In this document: positions 8,492 through 17,937 of the stretch, in pieces
Layout: each line of letters starts with the position of its first letter
Position numbering within the stretch: the first letter of the stretch is position 1
Assembly: GCA_021732995.1 (NCBI GenBank)
Contig: JAKFWA010000025.1
Location: 62,001-126,000, forward strand
Origin: Planctomycetaceae bacterium
Lineage (GTDB): Bacteria; Planctomycetota; Planctomycetia; Planctomycetales; Planctomycetaceae
Length of the DNA stretch: 64,000 nucleotides
Reading direction: 5' to 3'
Translations under genes and position numbers: made by a program
The notes under the pieces: generated by a model
Database searches by the model: none
What the model was told of the DNA's origin: nothing
What the model saw: the letters and a program-made list of their open reading frames with translations, nothing else

Positions 8492-9544
8492 TCAGGCCCC
8501 TGAGGACTCAAGCGTGACGCCGTATTCGTCAGCGACGGCCTTCAGCTTCGCCAGCACGTCGGCTGGCAGATTAATCCCTTCCGTCTGCGCACGACGATGC
8601 AGAGCCCACTCGCGTTCGCCGGGCAACAGGACTCGTTCGACGCCCTCAGCAGTCGGCGCGGAATGGATCTCATCAATCAGCTTTCGCATCCGTTCGGCGA
8701 ACTGCTCAGGGGAAGCAATCGTCGCAACGTCAATCGCCACGAACGACGCGTTGTGCCACGACGGCTTGGAAGGCTCGTCGAAGATCCAACTGCCGACTTC
8801 CCACGTGATGCGACCGCCGGGCAGCACGCCCGCCAGCACCTCGCACCACAAACCAAAGCCGTAGCCCTTGTGTCCGGCCATCGGAGCCAGCGAGGCGTTG
8901 TGCGGGTACAGGCTGCCGTCCGTCGTGGGATGTCCGTCGGGACCAATCAGCCACGTCGGTGGAATCGGCTCGCCACGCTGATGAGCCGCATACACTTTGC
9001 CGCCCGCCACCGCCGCCGTAGCCATGTCGAGCAGAATTGGATCGCCATTGCCGACGGGAACTCCGTAAGCGATCGGGTTGCTCCCGAGCACCGCACCTCG
9101 CGAGCCCGGAGCCGCGACGCTGGGCATGTCGTTGCCCGTCACCATGCTGATCAGCCCCGCGCGAGCCGCCATCGCCGAGTAATACCCCGCCGCGCCGATG
9201 TGTCCCGTATTACGCAGTCCGACATACGCAATGCCAACCTGCTTTGCCTTCGCAATCGCGGTCTGCATGGCGAACACACTACCGACCTGCCCCAAGGCTG
9301 AGTCACCATCAATGACCGCCCAACCCGGCCCTTCACGCTCAATGCGCGGCTGTCCCTGGCAGCGATAGCCGCCGCCCTTCAGTCGATGCAGATAACCACC
9401 CAGCAGCTTCGTGCCGTGAGTGAACACGCCCATGGCGTCCGTAGTGACGAGCGCTTCCGCCGTCGTCTGAGCATCCTTGGGAGAAACATTGACCTTGGCC
9501 AGAGCCTGTTGGCAGAACGACGTCAAAGCGGGAATCGAAATCAC
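8492..9544 (-). CDS. Malate/L-lactate dehydrogenase family oxidoreductase
   Basis: The protein has 350 residues, the usual length for the Ldh_2 family (malate, L-lactate, ureidoglycolate and 2,3-diketogulonate dehydrogenases, NAD(P)-dependent, cytoplasmic). Typical family segments are visible: FTHGTKLLGGYLHRLKGGG near residue 40, GLRNTGHIGAAGYYSAMAA with the conserved His, and MAGHKGYGFGLWCEVLAGVL. The substrate cannot be told from the sequence. A GTG start at 9544 has GAGG five bases upstream. It stands alone in its orientation. Confidence 0.9.
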   Translation of the reverse strand: MISIPALTSFCQQALAKVNVSPKDAQTTAEALVTTDAMGVFTHGTKLLGGYLHRLKGGGYRCQGQPRIEREGPGWAVIDGDSALGQVGSVFAMQTAIAKAKQVGIAYVGLRNTGHIGAAGYYSAMAARAGLISMVTGNDMPSVAAPGSRGAVLGSNPIAYGVPVGNGDPILLDMATAAVAGGKVYAAHQRGEPIPPTWLIGPDGHPTTDGSLYPHNASLAPMAGHKGYGFGLWCEVLAGVLPGGRITWEVGSWIFDEPSKPSWHNASFVAIDVATIASPEQFAERMRKLIDEIHSAPTAEGVERVLLPGEREWALHRRAQTEGINLPADVLAKLKAVADEYGVTLESSGA

Positions 9545-9633
9545 GTAGGCCTCATCGAGTGGGTGACGAACGTGTGCAACTCAAAGTCACGGCCATGTTA
9601 CCAGCCGCGTGACGAACGGAACGGCGGAAACAC

Positions 9634-10263
9634 TCAACGCTCGGAGTGCGCAGCAGCCGCAGTCAGCACTGCGTCCAGAAACTCCTGAAACTCTTCTTCG
9701 GGCCCCTTGATCACGAGCACAGCGACATTGGATCCGCTGCGAATTACGAGGAAGCGGTTTTTCATGAAGAAGTAGAGCGCGATCAGTATCAGGCCAATCC
9801 CTAATGCCAAAGTCAGCGGCACTCCAAGGGCCAGCAGCGCGTTGTTGCCGCTGACGACGATCTCTGCCGAGTCAATCCGGCTGAGCAGAATCTCCGAATG
9901 ATGACTCGCAACGAGTTTCTTGGTGTCATCAATCAGACGATCCCCGCGCAGCGTTAGTGTCGTGCTGCCGAACATCGAGGGCACGAGCACGTGACCGAAC
10001 GATGAAGACGCGGCTTTGCCGGTCACGGAGAGTTCGCCCGAGCGGCTCTTACGCACACTGGTAGAAGACGTCGTCGCGAGCGATTTCGATGGCCGGGGCT
10101 CGGGAGCGATTTCGTCGAAGACGACATCTTCTTTCTCTCGAGTCGCCGACCCGCTGGGAACGTCCAGGATCTCTCCGCAGACTGGACACTTTACCTTCTT
10201 GCCGGCGAGATGATCTTGAACTCGAAGCGCTTTGCCGCAGGGGCAATCCAGAGAGATGGGCAT
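9634..10263 (-). CDS. Zinc-ribbon membrane protein, unknown function
   Basis: The protein has 209 residues from the ATG at 10263. It begins with a short zinc ribbon (CPCGKAL, then KCPVCG), followed by a Ser-rich low-complexity segment. A likely soluble domain comes next, then one or two membrane segments within about residues 150-180 (LGVPLTLALGIGLILIALYF), and a C-terminal tail. A zinc ribbon joined to a membrane segment is common in planctomycete proteins of unknown function. An upstream in-frame ATG (10314) would add 17 residues without changing the reading. It is divergent from the radical SAM gene. Confidence 0.75.
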   Translation of the reverse strand: MPISLDCPCGKALRVQDHLAGKKVKCPVCGEILDVPSGSATREKEDVVFDEIAPEPRPSKSLATTSSTSVRKSRSGELSVTGKAASSSFGHVLVPSMFGSTTLTLRGDRLIDDTKKLVASHHSEILLSRIDSAEIVVSGNNALLALGVPLTLALGIGLILIALYFFMKNRFLVIRSGSNVAVLVIKGPEEEFQEFLDAVLTAAAAHSER

Positions 10264-10390
10264 GCTGGACCTCGGGGAACTCGATGCTGTGAATGCCGCG
10301 TGAGAGGGCATCATCGGTATAAGCTGCGGTCTGATTCAACCGACAACTCTCCGAACATGCACATTTGACTCTCAGGCACACAACTCGCCG

Positions 10391-11332
10391 ATGAACTCGC
10401 TTGATCAAGCCATCCTGACCGCTCGACCGACTCGCCATGAGCTGAATGTCTGGCAGCCGTACGCCTACTTCGTGGAACCTGAGCATTCTTTCGCGCGGCA
10501 GGTTGAGGATGTAGCGACGATCTTTCTGACCAATCGCGAGTGCCCGTTCCGCTGCCTGATGTGCGACCTGTGGAAGAACACCACCGAAGACACCGTGCCT
10601 GCGGGGGCCATTCCCGCTCAGATCGATTTCGCGCTGCAACGACTCGGGCCAGCCCCGCATCTGAAGCTCTACAACAGCGGCAACTTCTTCGATGCGCGGG
10701 CCATTCCGCCTCAAGACCATGCGGCGATCGTCGAACACTGCCGCGGATTCAAGTCCGTCATCGTCGAGAACCATCCGAAGCTCTGCGGGCCGCACATACT
10801 GAAGTTCCGCGACGCACTCGCTGAGCACGACGTGCAACTGGAAGTCGCGATGGGGCTCGAAACGATTCATCCCGACGTATTGCCGCGACTCAACAAGCAG
10901 ATGACCGTCGAAGACTTCGCCCAAGCCGCTGCCTTTCTGCGGACAGAGAACATTCGCTTGCGGGCGTTCATCCTGCTGCGGCCTCCGTTTCTGACAGAAG
11001 CAGAGGGCGTTGAATGGTCGCTACGTTCGATTGAGTTCGCGTTCGACTGTGGCGTCGACTGCAGTGCCGTCATCCCGACTCGCGGTGGCAATGGCATCAT
11101 GGATCAACTGGCACTCGAAGGCAGTTATGCCCCCCCGTCACTCGCGTCTTTGGAACAGGTTCTCAGCACGGGCCTGCAGTTACAGCGCGGCCGAGTGTTT
11201 GTCGATCTCTGGGACGCTCGCAAATTCGCCAACTGCCCGCACTGCGTCGATGCCCGCGTGGAACGGCTCAATCGCATGAATCTCTCGCAGCAAACGGAGC
11301 CTGCTGTCGTGTGCGATCAGTGCGGATGCTAA
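10391..11332 (+). CDS. Radical SAM protein
   Basis: The protein has 313 residues. The cluster motif CPFRCLMC (CxxxCxxC) at about residue 54 binds the 4Fe-4S cluster that cleaves S-adenosylmethionine to start radical chemistry. The following barrel is recognisable by LKLYNSGNFFD and by the VAMGLETIHPDVLPRLNKQM segment typical of the family. The C-terminus carries extra cysteines (CPHCVDA and CDQCGC) that could hold a second metal or cluster. It resembles the uncharacterised TIGR01210-like Fe-S oxidoreductases, but the substrate is unknown. An aldo/keto reductase gene follows 118 bases downstream. Confidence 0.85.
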   Translation: MNSLDQAILTARPTRHELNVWQPYAYFVEPEHSFARQVEDVATIFLTNRECPFRCLMCDLWKNTTEDTVPAGAIPAQIDFALQRLGPAPHLKLYNSGNFFDARAIPPQDHAAIVEHCRGFKSVIVENHPKLCGPHILKFRDALAEHDVQLEVAMGLETIHPDVLPRLNKQMTVEDFAQAAAFLRTENIRLRAFILLRPPFLTEAEGVEWSLRSIEFAFDCGVDCSAVIPTRGGNGIMDQLALEGSYAPPSLASLEQVLSTGLQLQRGRVFVDLWDARKFANCPHCVDARVERLNRMNLSQQTEPAVVCDQCGC

Positions 11333-11450
11333 TCGGGCTCGCTGCACAGAAGCTTTGCCGAGGATCGTGTAAGATCCCGCCGCCACGGACGAAGGAGCCC
11401 GGGTGATTGTTGATCGTCGATCGATTTGCGGCTTAAGGGAACAGTGACTC

Positions 11451-12383
11451 ATGAAGACTCGCGCTTTGGGACGTACCGGATTGCAGCTTCCGATTCTGAG
11501 CTTCGGCGCATCGTCATTGGGCCAGGAGTTCCGCAAGGTATCGCTCGACGAAGCCCTCAAAAGCGTGCGGGTGGCACTCGACTGCGGCCTGAACTTTATC
11601 GACACGTCGCCGTTCTACGGCCGCGGTATGAGCGAAGTGTTGCTCGGTATTGCTCTGCGAGACGTCCCGCGCGACAGCTACACGCTCTGCACAAAGCTGG
11701 GCCGGTACGACCTGCAGCACTTTGACTTCTCGGCAAAGCGCGTCTCGGAAAGTGTGGATGTCTCGCTGCACCGGTTGGGCACAGATCACCTCGATATCAT
11801 CCTTTGTCACGATATCGAGTTCGTGCCGATGCAGCAGATTGTGGATGTCACCATCCCGGCGCTGAAGAAGATTCAACAACAGGGCAAGGTGCGATTCGTC
11901 GGCTTCAGCGGCTACCCTCAGAAGATCTTTAAGTTCATCTGCGATCAGGCCGATGTGGATTGCGTGCTGAGCTACAACCAGTACACGCTGCAGAACACAC
12001 GCTTCGCCGATGAAAGCGTGCCCTATCTGAAGGCCAAGGGCGTCGGCGTGATGAACGCAGGACCGTTCAGCGCGCGACTACTGACGAATGCTCCGCTGCC
12101 GGCATGGCTCAAGGAGCCTGAAGACGTCAAAGCGGCAGCTCGTGCGGCGGCGGCGCTGTGCAACAGTCGCGGCAGTGACATCGCCAAGCTGGCGTTGCAG
12201 TTCTCGCTGGCTCATGAGGACATCACAACGACCATCAGCGGCAGTGCGAACCCCGAGAACATCCGCAAGTGGGCTCAATGGGAAGCCGAACCGGTCGATT
12301 GGGACCTGATCCACGAAGTGCAGAAGATCTTTGAGCCAGTCAAGAACATCGGCCACCGCGAAGGTCTGCCCGAGAACAACTGA
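11451..12383 (+). CDS. Aldo/keto reductase
   Basis: The protein has 310 residues with the AKR barrel: an RTGLQLPILSFGASSLG start, NFIDTSPFYGRGMSE with the catalytic Asp and Tyr, a KLGRYD segment with the catalytic Lys, and LDIILCHDIEF with the conserved His. It would reduce a carbonyl with NADPH or run the reverse reaction in the cytoplasm. The closest general type is the L-galactose dehydrogenase-like or L-fucose dehydrogenase-like AKR branch, but the substrate is uncertain. It lies downstream of a radical SAM gene in the same direction. Confidence 0.9.
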   Translation: MKTRALGRTGLQLPILSFGASSLGQEFRKVSLDEALKSVRVALDCGLNFIDTSPFYGRGMSEVLLGIALRDVPRDSYTLCTKLGRYDLQHFDFSAKRVSESVDVSLHRLGTDHLDIILCHDIEFVPMQQIVDVTIPALKKIQQQGKVRFVGFSGYPQKIFKFICDQADVDCVLSYNQYTLQNTRFADESVPYLKAKGVGVMNAGPFSARLLTNAPLPAWLKEPEDVKAAARAAAALCNSRGSDIAKLALQFSLAHEDITTTISGSANPENIRKWAQWEAEPVDWDLIHEVQKIFEPVKNIGHREGLPENN

Positions 12384-12425
12384 GCGGCAAGGCGCTAGCC
12401 GCCGGTTCTGTGAAAACTCACGCTC

Positions 12426-12545
12426 GTTGTGGCCGGTCTCTGGCCGAGCCAAACCCCGCGACCGGAGGTCTCCAGCGCCGCGTGTAGTCTCATCCGGGAG
12501 ACCTGCGGTCGAGTCTTGTGGCTCGGTCTGAAGACCGGCCACAAC
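12426..12545. repeat. Long imperfect inverted repeat in intergenic region
   Basis: Outer arms 12426-12452 and 12516-12545 share the core GTTGTGGCCGGTCT with its complement, and an inner pair around GGAGGTCTC and GGGAGACCT lies between them. The 12384-12755 stretch holds no convincing gene. This palindrome and the one at 12564-12583 fill most of it. Confidence 0.6.
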
Positions 12546-12563
12546 ATGGTCCACCAGCGCTTC

Positions 12564-12583
12564 GGCGGACAGGATTGTCCGCC
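12564..12583. repeat. Short palindrome GGCGGACA-type
   Basis: The 20-base near-palindrome reads GGCGGACAGGATTGTCCGCC. Two relatives lie at 42795-42814 and 42816-42835 with GTCGGGCA and GCCGGACA half sites. It appears to be a dispersed intergenic element. Confidence 0.6.
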
Positions 12584-12755
12584 CTACAACACAAACCGAA
12601 GGCTTCTGGCGATCGCGCAGTGTGATTGCAACACGTTGTTTCTCCGCAACACGCACGTTGCGTTCGAACAACATCGGCGGCATGCATCTGAACGCGGCGT
12701 AGCCGTTTCTGAATCTCTGCTGATGCACTCAAGCTTTGATCCGCCTTGAGTTTGC

Positions 12756-13094
12756 TTAACCCGGCGGCCACGCCAAGCCGCGTCCACCGAGCAGGTGGAT
12801 GTGCAGATGGTCCACCGTTTGCCCCCCGTCGCGACCGCTATTAATGACGGTCCGATAGCCGTTCGAGAGCCCTTCTTGCTCGGCGATCTTGCGGACGACC
12901 ACGAACAAGTAACCGATGAGATCAGCGTCGCTGGCTTCTAACTCGGCCACCGATCTGATCGCGCGCTTGGGGATCACCAGCACGTGAGTCGGCGCTTGAG
13001 GATTGATATCGCGGAAGGCCAGACAGCGGTCGTCTTCGTAGACGATGTCGGCCGGGATCTGCTTGTCGATGATCTTCTGAAAGATGGTCGACAT
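12756..13094 (-). CDS. HIT family nucleotide-binding protein (histidine triad)
   Basis: The protein has 112 residues, the standard size for HIT proteins. It opens with STIFQKIIDKQIPADIVYED and closes with the triad HLHIHLLGGRGL, the active-site HxHxHxx motif that hydrolyses AMP-lysine or other nucleotide conjugates. Family members of this HinT/PKCI type are cytoplasmic homodimers. The frame stays open far upstream across the TadG gene on the other strand, but the HIT homology begins exactly at the ATG at 13094. It is divergent from the TadG-like gene. Confidence 0.92.
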   Translation of the reverse strand: MSTIFQKIIDKQIPADIVYEDDRCLAFRDINPQAPTHVLVIPKRAIRSVAELEASDADLIGYLFVVVRKIAEQEGLSNGYRTVINSGRDGGQTVDHLHIHLLGGRGLAWPPG

Positions 13095-13211
13095 GTTGGT
13101 TCCTCGCAGTGGTGACGTCGCGGTCGGCATCCAACGCCACCGCATGATGCGGCACGGTAACGCTCCGTATCCACCTTCAAAACCGTGCGTGACTCTTTCC
13201 GAGGTTTCGCC

Positions 13212-14954
13212 ATGCGAGCTTTGTATTCCCGGTCCAAGATGCTTTTCACCCGCCGCGGCAACGTGCTGGTGGTATCCGCCGCGTTTCTGGTGTTTGTGCT
13301 GATGTTCGCCGCATTCACGATCGACATCGGGTACATCGCCGTCGCTCGGACCCAACTGCAAAACGCGGTGGACGCAGCGACGCTGGCCGGAGCGATGGAA
13401 CTCGATTCCAATGCGGACCAGACCGTCGTGGCCACCAAGGTCAAAGACGCGGTGATGGAAATTGCCTCGCTCAACAAAGTCGGCAACCAGCCGGGCCTGA
13501 TTCTTGACCGAGATGTTGACATTGAACTCGGTCGTCAGGACTGGAGTACGAGTTCCCAATCGTTCGTCTTCAGCTTTGGAGCGAACGCCACTCCCTACAA
13601 CATTGTGCGAGTGACCGGCCGACTCACGCAGACCAATACTGCGAGTGGCACCGTTGACCGCAGACTGCCTCTGTTCTTCGCTCCTGTGCTGGGCACGGAG
13701 AAGACGTCGCTCGAAACCGGTTCCGTCGCCACGTACCAGCCGCGCGACATGATGCTGGTGCTCGACTACTCCGCGTCGATGAATGACGACACCGAGTTCC
13801 TCAGCATTCCTGCGTTGGGATCCTCCGCGGTGACGAGCGGCATCACTCAGATGTGGAACGACCTCGGCAGCCCGGCGTACGGGAATATGCCGTTTACCCC
13901 CGCATTCCTGACCGTCGGAGGCACGGCTGCCAACGGGACCATTCCGCATGTTGACGTGACATTCAAAGGCACGTCCGTGGCGATCGAATCCACCATCGCC
14001 CTCACCACAGTGAAGCTCAAGTTCTCTAACGGCAACTTGCAGACGTTCTCGGGACTCGTGAATACGTCGGGCACATTCCAGGGCAGCAGTTCGAACAACA
14101 ACAAACGCATTACCAACGTCTGGGTTCAGTCGGGCACGAACGCGAACCTCTCCACTGAAGCCTGGGGAGAGAAATTCAGCTTTACCGACAGCGATCTCGT
14201 CAGCCATCTGGGCCTGACGAGCTATCCCTACAACTCCGGTTCATGGCTCGACTTCATCGACTACGTCAACACCAGCAGCTACGTGAATACGGCCGGCTTC
14301 CGCTACAAGTATGGCAGCATGTGCCTGATCAACTACTGGATGGAAGGTTTTCCACAGAACTCTCAAACGCCGGGCTTGTGGGTGTGCTCCGCTCAACCGC
14401 TCACGTTGTTGAAGAACTCCTGCGATACACTGGTGGACTACATCGACAACGTCGAAGCCGACGACAAGATCGGACTGGCGATCTATTCGCACTCGAATAC
14501 AGCCGGTGCCATCAAGGAATCCGGGCTGACGAGCAACTACGCCTCGATTAAACCGCTCTACCGTCAACGACAGGCGGGTCACTATACCGGCGGAACAAAC
14601 ATCTATGCCGGTATGAAAGTCGCCCGTGAAGAACTGGAAGCCAACGCTCGCCCGTCCGCATTTCGCATGATGGTCGTGATGACCGACGGTCTGCCCAACC
14701 AGCCCGCCAACAATCCATCCGGCCTGGTCGTCACCGAAGCCTACAACTGCAAGAACTCCAAGATTCGCGTGATGACCGTGACGGTGGGAGTTGAAGCTGA
14801 CACCGCGCTGATGCAGCAGGTTGCCGACATCACGGGCGGCATTCATTTCAATGTTCCCGGTGGCGCTTCCTTCGCCGCTTACGAGCAGGCTCTGAAAGAC
14901 GTCTTCCAGAAGATCGCCGCCAACCGCCCTCTGAAGCTGCTGCCGTCGCAGTAA
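13212..14954 (+). CDS. TadG-like protein with von Willebrand A domain
   Basis: The protein has 580 residues. The N-terminus (VLVVSAAFLVFVLMFAAFTI, then AVARTQLQNAVDAATLAGA) is the TadE/TadG-type membrane-anchored start seen in tight-adherence pilus pseudopilins. A VWA domain follows, with the metal site DYSASMND near residue 186 and MTDGLPN near residue 494. About 250 residues of insertion separate these two parts of the VWA fold. The chosen ATG has GAGG eight bases upstream. It would sit outside the inner membrane facing the periplasm. No tad ATPase or secretin is nearby; the pilin-like array begins 6.4 kb away. Confidence 0.85.
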   Translation: MRALYSRSKMLFTRRGNVLVVSAAFLVFVLMFAAFTIDIGYIAVARTQLQNAVDAATLAGAMELDSNADQTVVATKVKDAVMEIASLNKVGNQPGLILDRDVDIELGRQDWSTSSQSFVFSFGANATPYNIVRVTGRLTQTNTASGTVDRRLPLFFAPVLGTEKTSLETGSVATYQPRDMMLVLDYSASMNDDTEFLSIPALGSSAVTSGITQMWNDLGSPAYGNMPFTPAFLTVGGTAANGTIPHVDVTFKGTSVAIESTIALTTVKLKFSNGNLQTFSGLVNTSGTFQGSSSNNNKRITNVWVQSGTNANLSTEAWGEKFSFTDSDLVSHLGLTSYPYNSGSWLDFIDYVNTSSYVNTAGFRYKYGSMCLINYWMEGFPQNSQTPGLWVCSAQPLTLLKNSCDTLVDYIDNVEADDKIGLAIYSHSNTAGAIKESGLTSNYASIKPLYRQRQAGHYTGGTNIYAGMKVAREELEANARPSAFRMMVVMTDGLPNQPANNPSGLVVTEAYNCKNSKIRVMTVTVGVEADTALMQQVADITGGIHFNVPGGASFAAYEQALKDVFQKIAANRPLKLLPSQ

Positions 14955-14974
14955 TCGGAATCGGCCAGAGACGG

Positions 14975-15745
14975 CTACTTCTGACTCTGCAGCTTCTGCA
15001 TGGCGGCGGCGTAGCGTTTGCCGAACTCGCGCAAGGACGGCGAGTCGAAGTGGATGCGGTCAGACTTGGCGTTCAGGTCCTTCGAGGAGACGACGGCGGC
15101 GTTTGGAACTTGCTTGGGCACCGTCTCGAGCTGCTCATTAACAAGCTGCGAATTGCTCTTCAGGAACTCGCCGAGTTTCCCCGCCACGAAGGGCACGTCG
15201 TCCATACCGAGTTCCGCTCGCAGGTCGCGGACCATGCCACTCAAGCGTTCGCCGTAGTTCTTCGCAGTGGTTTCAGAACCGGCATCCGCTTCTCCCTGAT
15301 GCCACAAGATGCCTTTCAAGGTGCCATCTTTCATCGCGGCTTTCGCGCGAGCGACCGCCTGCTTGTAGAGATCCCCGCCCTTCTGCCAGCGTGACAATGG
15401 CGTCCCGCCAACCGCGCAGGGCACGAGTCCAATCACAACCGAATCGTCTGCGTCGGCCATGGTGCGTGCAAACGCTGATCCCAGACCAACACCAGCGATC
15501 ATGGGCTTGTCGAAGTGCAGAGGATCCAAACCCGGAGCCCAGGTTTCTTCCTTCGTGAACTTGATGACGCGCGGATGAGCCTGCTTGTCGACTTCTTCAA
15601 TGACGCCGCGACCCGCCATGTTCGACTGGCCGATCAGCAGGTAGAGATGCAGCTTCTCCTTCGCTGGAAGTTTCAGCGGTTCGTCGGCGAACGCCTGTGG
15701 TACGACACTCACGAACAGCAACAGCATGCACCAGAGTTGTCGCAT
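14975..15745 (-). CDS. Exported sialate O-acetylesterase-like (SASA/DUF303) esterase
   Basis: The protein has 256 residues with a signal peptide (MLLLFVSVVPQAFADEP). It is an SGNH-type hydrolase: LIGQSNMAGRG carries the nucleophile Ser, GILWHQGEAD is the Gly/Asn-equivalent block, and DRIHFD near the C-terminus gives the Asp-His pair. Family members remove acetyl groups from sugars or polysaccharides. It would act outside the cytoplasm. The gene is convergent with the TadG gene, with 20 bases between stops. Confidence 0.85.
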   Translation of the reverse strand: MRQLWCMLLLFVSVVPQAFADEPLKLPAKEKLHLYLLIGQSNMAGRGVIEEVDKQAHPRVIKFTKEETWAPGLDPLHFDKPMIAGVGLGSAFARTMADADDSVVIGLVPCAVGGTPLSRWQKGGDLYKQAVARAKAAMKDGTLKGILWHQGEADAGSETTAKNYGERLSGMVRDLRAELGMDDVPFVAGKLGEFLKSNSQLVNEQLETVPKQVPNAAVVSSKDLNAKSDRIHFDSPSLREFGKRYAAAMQKLQSQK

Positions 15746-15959
15746 CGAATGAGTCCTTGCGTGAGATTGCCTCTATGAAGCAGGTCTGCTCGTCATCGGC
15801 CCTTGCTTCGCATCCGCGATGATGATCGCGCGGATGACAATCAGCCAGTCTCCAAAGCTCGACGAGTCGCACCGACAAGCGCACTTCGCCATCCCGTCGC
15901 GGCTTGGTCGCACGGAATGACTCTTCGAGATACCGGCCATTTCATCGCTATCCAAAGAT

Positions 15960-15994
15960 AAAGAGCGTGCGATCTGAGTGACCGCACGCTCTTT
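15960..15994 (-). terminator. Perfect 12-bp stem terminator after the helicase gene
   Basis: Arms 15960-15971 and 15983-15994 (AAAGAGCGTGCG and its exact complement) pair around an 11-base loop. On the minus strand TTTATCTTT follows, 27 bases beyond the helicase stop. The plus strand also has GTTTT after it. Confidence 0.75.
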
Positions 15995-16020
15995 GTTTTC
16001 AGTTACGAACCGAACCGACT

Positions 16021-17937
16021 TTATCGGGCGGTGATGATCGGGCCGCCGCTGGGGCCGTTGTTGCGACGATCCTGACGGTAGCCGCCGCCTTCTGGGCGAC
16101 GGTTTTGTCGGAACGGGCGACGACCGGTATGGCTGCCGTAAGTCTCAGTGCTCTGTGGTGGCGGGTAGTCGCCGTAACTGTGCTGACCAGCGTTGGCTGG
16201 TGCACCGTTGTCTTGCTGGTAGCGAGCGCCACCCTGGCCTTGTCGAGGACCACCGGCAGGACGACGAGGTCCCTTGCCTTCGTAGCCTTGTCGACCGCGG
16301 CCTTGACCCTGCCCGTACTGCTGTTCGCCGTACTGACCTTGTTGCGTTTGAGATTCCTGTGCGGGGGCGACGTAGCTCGTGCCTTGCCCGGCGCGCTGCA
16401 CGTTTGGTTGAGGAACGAACTGCCGCGGCTGCGCGGGTTCAACAACCGCGACTGGCGGAACAGTCTGATTGCCGCCGCGCGGTTCATCCTGGAAGCGATC
16501 ACGATCGCCACGAGGTCCGCCGCCGTACGGCTGGCGTTGGCCGCGATTGCCGCCGCCTTGTCCGTATCCACCGCGCTGGCCCTGGCCGTAACCGCCGCGC
16601 TGACCACCGCCACCGCCTGCTGGACGACGACCGCCGCGATCCAACAGACGCTCGTTACGAGCTTGTGGCACCGGGAGCGCGTGCGGATGATCGGTCTCGA
16701 CTTGAATGCGGATTCCGATTTCTCGCTCGATGGCCTTGAGTGCACCACGCTCGCGTGGATCGCAGAAGGACACCGCAACGCCGCTGGCACCAGCTCGGCC
16801 GGTTCGACCGACGCGATGCACATAGCTCTCAGGATCGATCGGCAGCTCGTAGTTGATGACGTAGCTCAAGCCCTGAATATCGATGCCGCGCGCCGCGACG
16901 TCCGTTGCGACCAGCACTCGCGTGCGGCCGTTCTTGAAGTCGAACAGAGCACGCTGACGGGCTGATTGCGTCTTGTCGCCATGGATGGCGTCGGCAGAGA
17001 AGCCAGCTTTGGAAAGCTGCTCGGCCAAACGCTCGGCTCCATGCTTCGTACGGGCAAAGACAAGTGCCTGACCGGAAACTCGCTCGTCCAGAATGTGGCA
17101 CAAGAGCGATCGTTTATCGGTTTGAGACACGTGCATCACGCGTTGTTCAATCAACTCCACCGTGCGTTGCGAAGGCGTCAGGTCGACACGAGCAGGATCC
17201 TTCAGCAGCGTGCGCGCCAGCTCTTCGATCTTCGGCGGCATGGTGGCCGAGAAGAACAGCGACTGACGCTCTTCGGGCAGCAGGCTGACGATGCGATTGA
17301 TGTCCGGCATGAAGCCCATGTCCAACATGCGATCGGCTTCGTCCAGCACCAGCACTTCCAGTCGATCGAGGAACAGATGGCCCTGATCGATGAGGTCCAG
17401 CAGACGTCCTGGTGTCGCCACCAGAATGTGCACGCCGCGACGCAGGTCGCGAACTTGATGGAACTGCGACACGCCACCAAAGGCCATGCCAGTCCAGATT
17501 CGCATGTGCTGACCATAGATGCGGAACTTCTCCGCAATCTGCATCGCGAGTTCGCGCGTCGGGGACAGAATCAAGGCTCGCGGCGCCAGCGGAATCGTGC
17601 GCTGCACGCGCTGACCCAACCGGTGCAGGATCGGCAACGCGAACGCGGCCGTCTTGCCAGTTCCGGTTTGAGCGATGCCCAACAGGTCACGGCCTTCCAG
17701 CAACAGCGGAATCGCCTCAGCCTGAATGGGAGTTGGTGACGAATACTTCTCACCCGACAACGCCCGCTGGATGGGTTCCAGCAAATTGAAATCGGCGAAG
17801 GTCACGGAAGACTCGAGATCGCCTTCAGTCTCGGTGGAATCGAGTTCGAGCTGCTCAAGCTCAGTGAGCTCGATTGGCGATTCGATCGACGAGACAGGTT
17901 GAACGGGTTCGGTAACTGAATTCTGCAACGTATCCAA
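16021..17937 (-). CDS. DEAD-box RNA helicase with Gly/Arg/Gln-rich C-terminal tail
   Basis: The protein has 638 residues. After an acidic Ser/Glu-rich N-terminus, the helicase core shows the Q motif (FADFNLLEPIQRAL, then SPTPIQAEAIP), Walker A AQTGTGKT, LDEADRMLDMGF, SAT in FFSATMP, and HRVGRTGRAGASG. This is the RhlE/CsdA-type ATP-dependent RNA unwinding engine. From about residue 425 to the end the protein is nearly all Gly, Arg, Gln, Tyr and Pro (RGGYGQGQRGGYG), a tail that in related proteins binds RNA and can drive condensate formation. A long non-coding leader precedes it. Confidence 0.95.
   Translation of the reverse strand: MDTLQNSVTEPVQPVSSIESPIELTELEQLELDSTETEGDLESSVTFADFNLLEPIQRALSGEKYSSPTPIQAEAIPLLLEGRDLLGIAQTGTGKTAAFALPILHRLGQRVQRTIPLAPRALILSPTRELAMQIAEKFRIYGQHMRIWTGMAFGGVSQFHQVRDLRRGVHILVATPGRLLDLIDQGHLFLDRLEVLVLDEADRMLDMGFMPDINRIVSLLPEERQSLFFSATMPPKIEELARTLLKDPARVDLTPSQRTVELIEQRVMHVSQTDKRSLLCHILDERVSGQALVFARTKHGAERLAEQLSKAGFSADAIHGDKTQSARQRALFDFKNGRTRVLVATDVAARGIDIQGLSYVINYELPIDPESYVHRVGRTGRAGASGVAVSFCDPRERGALKAIEREIGIRIQVETDHPHALPVPQARNERLLDRGGRRPAGGGGGQRGGYGQGQRGGYGQGGGNRGQRQPYGGGPRGDRDRFQDEPRGGNQTVPPVAVVEPAQPRQFVPQPNVQRAGQGTSYVAPAQESQTQQGQYGEQQYGQGQGRGRQGYEGKGPRRPAGGPRQGQGGARYQQDNGAPANAGQHSYGDYPPPQSTETYGSHTGRRPFRQNRRPEGGGYRQDRRNNGPSGGPIITAR

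Noticed and set aside
12756-14207. A 483-codon minus-strand open frame
   Set aside because: Only the last 112 codons (12756-13094) match a family (HIT). The upstream part is antisense to the TadG-like gene and reads as shadow.
16105-17739. Long plus-strand open frames opposite the helicase gene
   Set aside because: They mirror the Gly/Arg-rich tail and core of the DEAD-box helicase on the other strand, with no recognisable family.
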